Assembly: GCF_000525915.1 (NCBI RefSeq)
Contig: NZ_AODH01000002.1
Location: 1 to 46,535, forward strand
Length of the DNA stretch: 46,535 nucleotides
Source of the DNA: Brochothrix campestris FSL F6-1037
GTDB taxonomy: Bacteria; Bacillota; Bacilli; Lactobacillales; Listeriaceae
Direction: 5' to 3'
Shown here: piece by piece, positions 18,863 through 26,081 of the stretch
Numbering within the stretch: the stretch's first letter is position 1
How the letters are laid out: the number at the start of each line of letters is the position of its first letter
The notes under the pieces: generated by a model
What the model saw: the letters and a program-made list of their open reading frames with translations, nothing else
The model's database searches: none
What the model was told of the DNA's origin: nothing
Program-made: the position numbers and the translations under genes

Positions 18863-19723
18863 ATGTTACTAGGCGCAATTGAAGCGGGCGGCACAAAATT
18901 TATTTGTGCCGTTGCTGATAAAAACCTACAACTGCTTGAGCGCATCTCATTACCGACGACCACACCAACTGAAACATTAGCGGCCGTCTTTGCTTTTTTT
19001 GAACCGCATCAACTTGATGCTTTGGCGATTGGGTCCTTTGGACCGATTGACGTCAACGAAGTTTCACCGACCTATGGCTCGATTTTAGCAACACCAAAAA
19101 TCGCGTGGCAACAATTCGATTTACTCGGCACACTCAAACGCCATTTTCAAATACCAATCGCCTTTACGACCGACGTTAACGCCGCGGCTTTTGGCGAATT
19201 AAAACGTGGTGCCGCCCGTGGCAAACACAGCTGTGTTTACTTAACGGTTGGCACTGGTATTGGCGGTGGGGTTGTGATGAACGACCAACTATTGCATGGT
19301 TTTAGCCATCCTGAAATGGGCCACATCTTAGTGAAACATCATCCAGACGATGCTTTCGCTGGTGTTTGCCCTTACCATGGCGACTGCCTTGAAGGTTTAG
19401 CTGCCGGCCCCGCAATTGCTGCTCGCTTTCAGCAAGCAGCCACCACCTTACCGCCTGAACATGAGGCATGGGATATCGAAGCCTTCTACCTCGCGCAGGC
19501 TGCCGTTAACTATACGTTAACGCTCTCACCCGAAAAAATTATTTTCGGTGGCGGTGTCATGAAGCAAAGCCAGCTGTATCCAAAAATGCGTCACTATTTT
19601 AATGAATTAATGAACGGTTACGTCAATACCCCACCACTCGATCAGTACCTCGTTTACTGCGAATTGGGCGATGATGCCGGTATTACTGGGGCTTTGTTAT
19701 TGGCTAAGGAAACGTTAGTTTAA
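18863..19723 (+). CDS. ROK-family sugar kinase (fructokinase/mannokinase type)
   Basis: A 286-residue cytoplasmic kinase of the ROK family. The ATP phosphate-binding start GAIEAGGTKFICAV is at residues 4-17, the catalytic region is TTDVNAAAFGE, and the glycine loop TVGTGIGGGVV follows. The zinc motif is H-x-n-CPYHGDCLEG. This pattern is that of Gram-positive fructokinases of the ScrK/GmuE type, which often accept mannose. It starts 15 bp after GH38 behind AAGGGGGG and is the last gene before a strong terminator. In this operon the sensible job is making mannose 6-phosphate from released mannose. Substrate choice cannot be read from the sequence. Confidence 0.88.
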   Translation: MLLGAIEAGGTKFICAVADKNLQLLERISLPTTTPTETLAAVFAFFEPHQLDALAIGSFGPIDVNEVSPTYGSILATPKIAWQQFDLLGTLKRHFQIPIAFTTDVNAAAFGELKRGAARGKHSCVYLTVGTGIGGGVVMNDQLLHGFSHPEMGHILVKHHPDDAFAGVCPYHGDCLEGLAAGPAIAARFQQAATTLPPEHEAWDIEAFYLAQAAVNYTLTLSPEKIIFGGGVMKQSQLYPKMRHYFNELMNGYVNTPPLDQYLVYCELGDDAGITGALLLAKETLV

Positions 19724-19735
19724 ATAGTGAACGAC

Positions 19736-19789
19736 AAAAAAGCACGACCGCTTCTTCCATTGTGATGGAAACAGGCGGTCGTGCTTTTA
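19736..19789. terminator. Bidirectional terminator between ROK kinase and alcohol dehydrogenase
   Basis: AAAAGCACGACCGC (19738-19751) pairs perfectly with GCGGTCGTGCTTTT (19775-19788). Inside, TTCCAT and ATGGAA pair as well. A and T runs flank both sides, so it can serve both converging genes. Confidence 0.9.
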
Positions 19790-19792
19790 GTA

Positions 19793-20965
19793 TTATAAGC
19801 TTGCTAGTAAAATGTCGCGGCTCACTGCCGGAGTCACATCACCATGTTCAGATAAGCGCACCAATTGATGTGCTTCGAGGTTAGCAACGATGGCTTCCAC
19901 ATCCGCTTCACCGAGTTCATAGGCAGCTAGTGAGGTTGGTACACCAATTGACTCAAAGAAGACCGCTGTTTGGATAATCGCCGCTTCAATTCGTTCTTCA
20001 GTTGTACCAGTAGTAATCCCTAACACACGCTCAGCGTATTGTAATAGCTTCGCCTCTTTTTGTGAACGTCGCACACGTAACATTGCTGGTAAAATCGCAG
20101 CTAACGTCCGCGCATGATCAATGTGGTACAGGTTCGTAATTTCGTGACCAATCATATGTGTGGCCCAATCTTGTGGCACACCAACACGTAACACACCATT
20201 TAAGGCATTCGTTGCGGCCCACATAAAGTTGGCACGTTCATTGTAATCCGGTGTCTCGTTGTTGACAATATTCGGACCAATTTCAATCAAGGTTTGTAAC
20301 AATCCTTCAGCAAAACGATCCGTAACCAAAGCACCTGTATCGTAGGTCATGTACTGCTCAAAAACATGCACGAATGCATCAACAATCCCGTTCGCCAATT
20401 GACGTTTTGGTAAAGTATACGTTAATGTCGGGTCTAAAAAGGAGAATTGCGGGAAGGTGTGCGGGCTCTTAAAGCTCAACTTCGCCTTTTTCGCAACAAA
20501 GGTAATGACACTGCCGTTGTTCATTTCCGAAGCTGTGGCAGGTAACGTCAACACGGTTCCGTATGGTAAGGCCGATTGCGTGGGTAATTGTTGACCAATG
20601 CCACCACCAAATAAATCAATCGGATCACCGGCGAATTCAGCTGCTGCGGCCACAAATTTCGTGCCATCAATTACTGAACCACCACCAACTGCCAATAAGA
20701 AGTCAATCCCGTTGGCCTTCACTAGTGCCACAGCTTTCATCAACGTCTCGAACGTTGGATTTGCTTCAACACCAGCAAATTCAAACACAGTACGTGCACC
20801 TAAACCGGTCTTCACTTTATCAATCGTGCCAAAGCGACGAGCTGATTCGCCACCAAATAAAACTAACACACGGGCATCAGTCGGCACGAGTGTATTTAAC
20901 TCATCTAAACGTTCTGGCCCAAATACAATATGGGTCGGATTATAAAAATCAAACGGTTGCATCAT
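19793..20965 (-). CDS. Iron-containing (group III) alcohol dehydrogenase
   Basis: A 390-residue enzyme of the Fe-ADH family (BdhA/YqhD-like NAD(P)H-dependent aldehyde or butanol dehydrogenases). The Rossmann-type part shows LLAVGGGSVIDGTKFVA near residues 90-106. Metal ligands are expected in NGIVDAFVHVFEQYMT (Asp, His) and in HMIGHEITNLYHIDHARTLA (His, His). The length is normal. Start: GGTGG, then ATGATG at 20965/20962. An extended -10 (TGCTATAAT, at 21004-21012 on the minus strand) lies just upstream. It is a single-gene unit, ending at the shared terminator. The physiological aldehyde is unknown. Confidence 0.9.
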   Translation of the reverse strand: MMQPFDFYNPTHIVFGPERLDELNTLVPTDARVLVLFGGESARRFGTIDKVKTGLGARTVFEFAGVEANPTFETLMKAVALVKANGIDFLLAVGGGSVIDGTKFVAAAAEFAGDPIDLFGGGIGQQLPTQSALPYGTVLTLPATASEMNNGSVITFVAKKAKLSFKSPHTFPQFSFLDPTLTYTLPKRQLANGIVDAFVHVFEQYMTYDTGALVTDRFAEGLLQTLIEIGPNIVNNETPDYNERANFMWAATNALNGVLRVGVPQDWATHMIGHEITNLYHIDHARTLAAILPAMLRVRRSQKEAKLLQYAERVLGITTGTTEERIEAAIIQTAVFFESIGVPTSLAAYELGEADVEAIVANLEAHQLVRLSEHGDVTPAVSRDILLASL

Positions 20966-21052
20966 TTTTTATCCACCACTTTCTTAAGCTATTTACATAT
21001 TTTATTATAGCACAACGCGTAGCTGCAGCCACATTTGCAGACTGAGTCGACG

Positions 21053-21391
21053 TCACTCCTGACAGAGCGTGCGGTCGAGCAATTGCGGTTCAACCTGAGC
21101 CAAACCCCATTCGCAAATAAGGTCGAGCACTGGGATTAAACTTTCCCCTTTGGCAGTTAAGGAATATTCAACATGGGGAGGGACAACCGGAAACACAACC
21201 CGTGTAATCACACCCATTTCCTCCAACTCCTTTAATTGATTCGTTAATGTTTTTGATGATATCGCATCGATATAACGTTGCAATTGATTAAAACGAACAA
21301 CGCCCTGCTCATGTAACTCATATAAAATCATAATCTTCCATTTGCCTTGAATGTGTTGCATCGTCGCATCAAATTCATTTAAAAACATCAC
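21053..21391 (-). CDS. HxlR-family transcriptional regulator
   Basis: A 112-residue winged HTH protein. The family pattern is clear: GKWKIMILYELHEQGVVRFN at residues 16-35, then a recognition region around SSKTLTNQLKELEEMGVITR, then EYSLTAKGESLIPVLDLICEW. HxlR proteins often sense electrophiles or redox stress through Cys residues. This one has Cys at position 87 or so (ICEW) and near the C-terminus. GTG at 21391 is followed by ATG at 21388; the ATG is better spaced from GGGAG. It is divergent from the SDR gene and shares a perfect palindrome with it. Confidence 0.9.
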   Translation of the reverse strand: MMFLNEFDATMQHIQGKWKIMILYELHEQGVVRFNQLQRYIDAISSKTLTNQLKELEEMGVITRVVFPVVPPHVEYSLTAKGESLIPVLDLICEWGLAQVEPQLLDRTLCQE

Positions 21392-21403
21392 TTAAGCTCC
21401 CTT

Positions 21404-21421
21404 ACTTACCTCTAGGTAAGT
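21404..21421. promoter_or_regulatory. Perfect palindrome, likely HxlR operator
   Basis: ACTTACCT-CT-AGGTAAGT is an 18-bp perfect inverted repeat, 12-16 bp upstream of the HxlR start and facing the SDR gene. GTAAGT/ACTTAC half-sites are common for HxlR-type regulators. A second inverted repeat, ACGCAC/GTGCGT, follows at about 21423-21440. TATACT at 21465-21470 is a possible -10 for the SDR gene. Confidence 0.65.
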
Positions 21422-21505
21422 GACGCACCTTCATGTGCGTACTAGTTATTTTATGTGACTTTAGTATACTATGAGTATCACAGATTAGAAAGTAGGAACA
21501 AACAG

Positions 21506-22228
21506 ATGAAACCTTTAATCGTTATTACCGGCGCAAGCAGTGGCTTCGGCAAAGAAATGGCCTTGCAATTCAGCGCTGCCGGACATCCCATATTGTTATT
21601 AGCACGACGTATCGAACCGATGATCGATTTGAATTTACCAAATACCTTAGTTAAAGCGGTAGACGTGACTGATTTCAATGCCTTTGCAGCAGCGGTAGCT
21701 GAAGCCGAAAAGAAATACGGCAAAGTCGATTGTTTAATTAATAATGCTGGTGTGATGCTCCTCGGAAACATCTGGCAACAAGATATAACTGAATGGCAAA
21801 CGATGTTAGATGTGAATGTTAAGGCCGTTTTGAATGGAACTAAAATCGTCCTTAGTGACATGATGACGCGGAACGAAGGAACGATTATTAATGTTTCATC
21901 GATTGCAGGTAAAAAAACGTTTGGCAACCACGCGGCTTACTGTGCGACAAAATATGGTGTTCACGCCTTAACAGAAACTGTCCGTGAAGAAGTCAGTAGC
22001 TATAATGTGCGCATCATGTTAGTGGCCCCGGGTGCGGCTGAAACCGAACTACTCGGACACACAACCGATGAAAACATTAAAGACGGCTATAATCAATGGA
22101 AAGAAACAATGGGTGGCACTTCCCTTAATCCCGTACACGTAGCAACCTCTGTTAAATTCATGTACGAAATGCCCCAATCAGTCAATATCCGTGAACTTGT
22201 GATTGCAGCAACAAAACAAGATAGTTAA
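21506..22228 (+). CDS. Short-chain dehydrogenase/reductase (SDR)
   Basis: A 240-residue classical SDR when started at ATG 21506, behind AGTAGGA; the open frame extends further upstream without a ribosome binding site. The cofactor loop is TGASSGFGKEM at residues 7-17, followed by NNAG, the active-site Ser in INVSSIAGKK, and YCATKYG with catalytic Tyr and Lys. It resembles the YdfG/clavaldehyde-type NADP oxidoreductases often paired with HxlR regulators and induced by reactive carbonyl compounds. Its substrate is not known. It is followed directly by the hairpin repeats. Confidence 0.9.
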   Translation: MKPLIVITGASSGFGKEMALQFSAAGHPILLLARRIEPMIDLNLPNTLVKAVDVTDFNAFAAAVAEAEKKYGKVDCLINNAGVMLLGNIWQQDITEWQTMLDVNVKAVLNGTKIVLSDMMTRNEGTIINVSSIAGKKTFGNHAAYCATKYGVHALTETVREEVSSYNVRIMLVAPGAAETELLGHTTDENIKDGYNQWKETMGGTSLNPVHVATSVKFMYEMPQSVNIRELVIAATKQDS

Positions 22229-22229
22229 T

Positions 22230-22422
22230 AAAAGTTAAAACAAGCTCGTTCAACTTCGAAGATATTGGAGCAAAATGAGACATCGACTATTTACCGTCGA
22301 TTCGAATTTTGTGAAATATAACAGAAGTTAGCTTGTTTTACTGGATAAAAATAAAAGTTAAAACAAGCTCGTTCAACTTCGAAGATATTGGAGCAAAATG
22401 AGACAGCTTATTTTACTGGATA
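22230..22422. repeat. Hairpin repeat, one full and one internally deleted copy
   Basis: AAAAGTTAAAACAAGCTCG and the following ~33 bases occur at 22230-22281 and again at 22353-22404. The first copy (to about 22351) is complete: outer AAAACAAGCT/AGCTTGTTTT, inner CAAAAT/ATTTTG and ATCGAC/GTCGAT around TATTTACC, ending ACTGGATA. The second copy jumps from GAGAC straight to the 3' arm AGCTTATTTTACTGGATA, so the apical stem is deleted. Its 3' end reaches into the truncated MFS gene. This is a third sequence subtype of the same fold seen at 35-270 and 25595-26004. Confidence 0.8.
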
Positions 22423-22632
22423 GATGAGACCGCCAAGTAACGTGCCAGAAATAAGTGCTGGAATCATCATAACTCCCCCTGATAGTGCCACCAACAGCGG
22501 CTCATTTGTGGCATGATAAAGCAGCCAAACGATGCTGACGTTCGCAAACGTTTGACTGATGGTATTTAAATTCATCGCAATAAACAGACTCGCAAAAGAT
22601 CTGTTTCGTAACATCATGACATAGCGCTTCAT
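22408..22632 (-). pseudogene. N-terminal fragment of an MFS transporter, cut by a repeat
   Basis: A 74-residue frame with two membrane helices (FASLFIAMNLNTISQTFANV and LVALSGGVMMIPALISGTLLG), matching the first quarter of a 12-helix MFS drug-efflux-type permease. AAGGTGA lies upstream of the ATG. The frame enters the hairpin repeat and stops after GGLIYPVK. The last codons are repeat sequence, so the gene was truncated by repeat insertion or by recombination at the repeat. No remainder was found nearby. Confidence 0.7.
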
Positions 22633-23113
22633 CTCACTTCACCTTGAAATCAGCCCGTTTGAGGATATGCTTTACTGCCTTTCTTGGATGGAATCAAGAA
22701 TAAGCTTTTTCAACTTTAAGCACGTTAGAAATAGTTAAGATCACAAAGACGTTCAAAGATATTAGTCTTCGTAGCCTAATCCCGCTCATTTTCAACGCTA
22801 CTATAACATGTACATAGCGTACAAACAAATAATAGGATGCTAAGTTAAGCCATTGTAACACTCGGTCTACACAAACTTCATTTTTCTTCCAAGCTGTTTG
22901 CTTCTATGCGGTTGATTTCACTTTCGTTTCTCTAATCACTGCAGTTTAGAACGGCTTTAAATAACTTTCGTACTAGTAGGCAAGACAAGTGAATGACGGT
23001 GCGCGTACTGATGGTACGTAATCCCGAGCGAGCAAGTCGTAATGACCTAGCACAACGTTTAGCTTCAGTCTCAGGATTACAGTCCAGTCACAGACTGCAA
23101 TCCCATCACTATC
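22633..23113. other. Non-coding gap with partial repeat and inverted repeat
   Basis: This 481-bp stretch has no gene I can support. At 22809-22823 TGTAC-ATAGC-GTACA is a perfect inverted repeat, upstream of the truncated MFS gene and looking like a TetR-type operator. At about 22880-22935 the minus strand carries the first half of the 35-153 repeat subtype (GAAAGTGAAATCAACCGC onward). At 23073-23102 a hairpin (ATTACAGTC/GACTGCAAT, one mismatch) follows the RNase H gene on the minus strand, without a clear U-run. Confidence 0.5.
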
Positions 23114-23720
23114 TTACTTAATCCCCAACGCCTGTTTCGCCAAACGATCAACCCGTTCATTGTATTCAACACCCGTGTGGGCTGCGACTTTATGGAAGGT
23201 AATTTTAATTGTATTCACCGCTGCCACGTATTCACGGTAGCCCTTGGTGAGGGCGTTATTTGTTTTCCACTCGCCTTTGGCCCAATGTTCAATTCCGGTA
23301 TAATCGTAATAAATGCCGACATCTTTGCCAAGCGCTGCTGCATATTCAATTGCACGCGTTGCCCCATACACTTCACCCGCAACATTACGCATGCTTGAAA
23401 ATTCATTTTTGAATTTTTTACCTTCTTCATGAATCACCGTATCATTTTCGAGGATGACCATGCCATACGCGAATTCTTCGGTGAATTTATTGTAACTACC
23501 GTCCACATAAGCAACGAGTTCGTCTGGGTTATGGGCCACAATATGGGCCGGTTGATGACTGCTCACCCCTTCGATGAAAGCTCGCGCTTCTTGCTCCGTC
23601 GTAAAACTTTTATAAATAGCGCCCGAAAAGCCCTTCGTTAGCGCCTGGCAATCTGCCCACGTCCGCACGATGCCAATCCGCTTCCCTTTTTTTTACTGCG
23701 TAGTATTTTTGTGCTGCCAT
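23114..23720 (-). pseudogene. rnhA: Viroplasmin-type RNase H, frameshifted at N-terminus
   Basis: Ribonuclease H that degrades the RNA strand of RNA-DNA hybrids. The N-terminal hybrid-binding domain should begin at ATG 23720 (MAAQKYYAVKKGKRIGIV). The T8 run at 23687-23694 has one base too many; with T7 the frame continues into WADCQALTKGFSGAIYKSF. The catalytic domain (DELVAYVDGSYNK, then GEVYGATRAIEYA, then DYTGIEHW, then HTGVEYNERVDRLAK) contains the expected acidic residues. Intact length would be about 202 residues. As written, only the catalytic part could be made from an internal start. It stands alone. The shift may be a sequencing error. Confidence 0.88.
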
Positions 23721-23892
23721 TATTATCACGCCTTTCTTATTTGCTTCCTCTTTATTTTACCTTATTGGAGCTTAAAAAAGACCATTAAAACCGTAAAATC
23801 AGCTTGTCATCTTTACTATTAAGGCTTTTATCGCTAAAATACAAGAGAGACATTCAACTAAACACTACTCAATAGAGGGGGCAATCAGCCAC

Positions 23893-25593
23893 ATGCTTAA
23901 GCATTTCTTTAGCTATTATAAACCGTACAAAAAGCTCTTCATCCTTGATTTCTCGTGTGCGGTCTTTGCCGCCTTACTCGAACTTGCCTTTCCTATGGCG
24001 GTCAACCGAGTCATCGATACGTTACTGCCGTCAAAAAACTGGACGTTAATTGTGACAGCCGTCGCCGCGCTGTTTGCCTTTTACATCATCAACAGTTTTA
24101 TGCAATACATCGTCACCTACTGGGGACATCTGCTCGGCTTAAACATTGAATCAGATATGCGTAATGACCTCTACAATCATTTGCAAAAGCAATCGTTTGA
24201 CTATTATGACAATGAGCGTACCGGTAAACTGATGTCGCGGATGACGAATGATTTATTTGAAATTGGCGAAGTGGCCCATCATGGCCCCGAAGATATTTTC
24301 ATCGCGATTATGACTGTTATCGGTACCTTTTTAATCATGATGCGCATCCATGTTGGATTAGCAATTTCGACCGTTGTACTTGTACCGTTAATCGCCTTTC
24401 TAATTGTCTTTTTCAACAAACGAATGACCCGTGTCAACGCCAAAATTTTCAAATCACTGGCTGACTTTAATGCCGGTATCGAAAATGCCATTGGTGGGAT
24501 TCGTGTTGTGAAAGCATTTGCGAACGAAAACTATGAACGGAAACGTTTCAAGCTAATTAACAACGGTTACAAGCATGCCAAATCACTCTTTTATGGTACG
24601 ATGGCCAAAAGTTCATCGATCAACTATTTACTGATTCGCTTAATGACCTTGTTCACCCTGTTGATGGGTTCGTATTTTACAATTAACAACCAGATGACAA
24701 ACGGGCAATTTGTTGCTTTTATTTTATTAGCAAACGTCCTCGTACGACCGATTGAAAAAATCAACGCAGTCATCGAAAGTTATCCCAAAGGCATTGCTGG
24801 TTTTAAACGCTTCAGCGAAACGATGGCACTTGAGCCGTCAGTCAGCGATGCTCCTCATGCTAAAACCGTATCTCAGTTGCAAGGTCAAATTACATATCAC
24901 AATGTTGGCTTTCATTATGAGGACTCAAAAGCGATTCTGACAAACATTAACTTAACCGTACAACCGGGTGAAACAATCGCCTTTGTTGGACCTTCTGGTG
25001 CTGGCAAAACGACCTTGTGTAGCTTATTGCCACGGTTTTATGACGTAACGGCCGGTGCAATTACGATTGATGGCATCGATATTCGCGAGATGACACTCGC
25101 CTCGCTCCGTCAAAACATAGGGATTGTGCAGCAAGACGTCTACCTCTTTTCTGGCACAGTGCGTGAAAACATTGCCTACGGTAAACTCGATGCAACCGAT
25201 GATGAAATTTGGCAGGTGGCAAAACTGGCCAACCTCGAAGATGTTATCCTCAATATGAGTGATGGCCTCAACACCGTCATTGGTGAACGTGGTGTTAAAT
25301 TGTCAGGTGGACAAAAACAACGCTTAGCGATTGCGCGAATGTTTCTAAAAAACCCACCACTACTCATTTTAGATGAAGCGACTTCCGCCTTGGATACTGC
25401 GACGGAACGAATCATTCAGGACTCATTGAACAAACTGACTGAAGGCCGCACCACCTTAATTATCGCCCATCGATTAGCAACGATTCGCGATGCTGACCGC
25501 ATCATCGTTATTGATGAAAGCGGCATCGCCGAACAAGGCACACACGAACAATTACTGGCCCAAGATGGTGTGTATCGACAATTACAAAATTAG
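23893..25593 (+). CDS. ABC-type exporter, membrane and ATPase domains fused
   Basis: An intact 566-residue half-transporter. Residues 1-310 have six membrane helices and the exporter fold (for example YDNERTGKLMSRMTNDL, a coupling region). The ATPase part has Walker A GPSGAGKTTL near residue 366, Q-loop VQQDVYLFSGTVREN, signature LSGGQKQR and Walker B LLILDEATSALD, then the switch His in IIAHRL. It is of the type that works as a homodimer exporting drugs, lipids or peptides. The start follows AGAGGGGGC. No partner half-transporter or MarR-type regulator adjoins it, so the cargo is unknown. Confidence 0.9.
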   Translation: MLKHFFSYYKPYKKLFILDFSCAVFAALLELAFPMAVNRVIDTLLPSKNWTLIVTAVAALFAFYIINSFMQYIVTYWGHLLGLNIESDMRNDLYNHLQKQSFDYYDNERTGKLMSRMTNDLFEIGEVAHHGPEDIFIAIMTVIGTFLIMMRIHVGLAISTVVLVPLIAFLIVFFNKRMTRVNAKIFKSLADFNAGIENAIGGIRVVKAFANENYERKRFKLINNGYKHAKSLFYGTMAKSSSINYLLIRLMTLFTLLMGSYFTINNQMTNGQFVAFILLANVLVRPIEKINAVIESYPKGIAGFKRFSETMALEPSVSDAPHAKTVSQLQGQITYHNVGFHYEDSKAILTNINLTVQPGETIAFVGPSGAGKTTLCSLLPRFYDVTAGAITIDGIDIREMTLASLRQNIGIVQQDVYLFSGTVRENIAYGKLDATDDEIWQVAKLANLEDVILNMSDGLNTVIGERGVKLSGGQKQRLAIARMFLKNPPLLILDEATSALDTATERIIQDSLNKLTEGRTTLIIAHRLATIRDADRIIVIDESGIAEQGTHEQLLAQDGVYRQLQN

Positions 25594-25594
25594 A

Positions 25595-26004
25595 ATAAAA
25601 GTGAAATCAGCTCGTTCAACAGCGTATAAATTGGAAAGGTCGTACTTGCGATTATTTTCCATCGCGAGTAGCGAGCTTGAAATTTACTAGCTGTTAGCTG
25701 ATTGAACTGGAAAAATAAAAGTGAAATCAACCTGGTAGAACTGTAGAAATTGGAACTGCCGAATTTACCGATTATTTTCCATCGGTAAGTGAGGGAGTGA
25801 AATTTCCTAAGTTATGGTTGATTGAACTGGAAAAATAAAAGTGAAATCAGCTCGTTCAACAGCGTATAAATTGGAAAGGTCGTACTTGCGATTATCTCCC
25901 ATCGCGAGTAGCGAGCTTGAAATTTACTAGCTGTTAGCTGATTGTACTGGAAAAATAAAAGTGAAATCAACCTGGAGAACTGAAAAAAGCAGTTTGCCGA
26001 ATTG
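25595..26004. repeat. Array of 120-bp hairpin repeats, alternating A-B-A-B subtypes
   Basis: Units start at 25595, 25715, 25835 and 25955, an exact 120-bp period; the last is cut short near 26004. Each begins ATAAAAGTGAAATCA and ends TGAACTGGAAAA or a close variant. Units 1 and 3 (subtype A) pair AATCAGCT with AGCTGATT and ACTTGCGAT with ATCGCGAGT around TATTTTCC or TATCTCCC. Unit 2 (subtype B) pairs AATCAACC with GGTTGATT and TTACCGAT with ATCGGTAA around TATTTTCC; unit 4 has the same left arm. Stem sequences differ while pairing is kept. The array sits between the ABC exporter stop and the terminator of the next operon. Confidence 0.85.
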
Positions 26005-26028
26005 ACTGTTGCTGTTCCCTCACAAGCA

Positions 26029-26074
26029 AACAGCAGACACGCCCTCCATTTGGGCATGTCTGCTGTTTTTTGTT
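26029..26074. terminator. Terminator between repeat array and GPH symporter
   Basis: AACAGCAGACACGCCC (26029-26044) pairs with GGGCATGTCTGCTGTT (26052-26067) with a single mismatch, followed by a T-rich run on the plus strand. It lies at the 3' end of the minus-strand symporter gene and downstream of the exporter and repeats. Confidence 0.8.
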
Positions 26075-26081
26075 TAGTTCC

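Noticed and set aside
20563-21045. Plus-strand open frame of about 160 codons opposite the alcohol dehydrogenase
   Set aside because: It is antisense to an intact Fe-ADH with all expected motifs and is rich in Gln and His in a way typical of a shadow frame.
25595-26004. Riboswitch or T-box leader
   Set aside because: The units are tandem, lie after a gene and before a convergent terminator, and lack T-box or known aptamer sequences.
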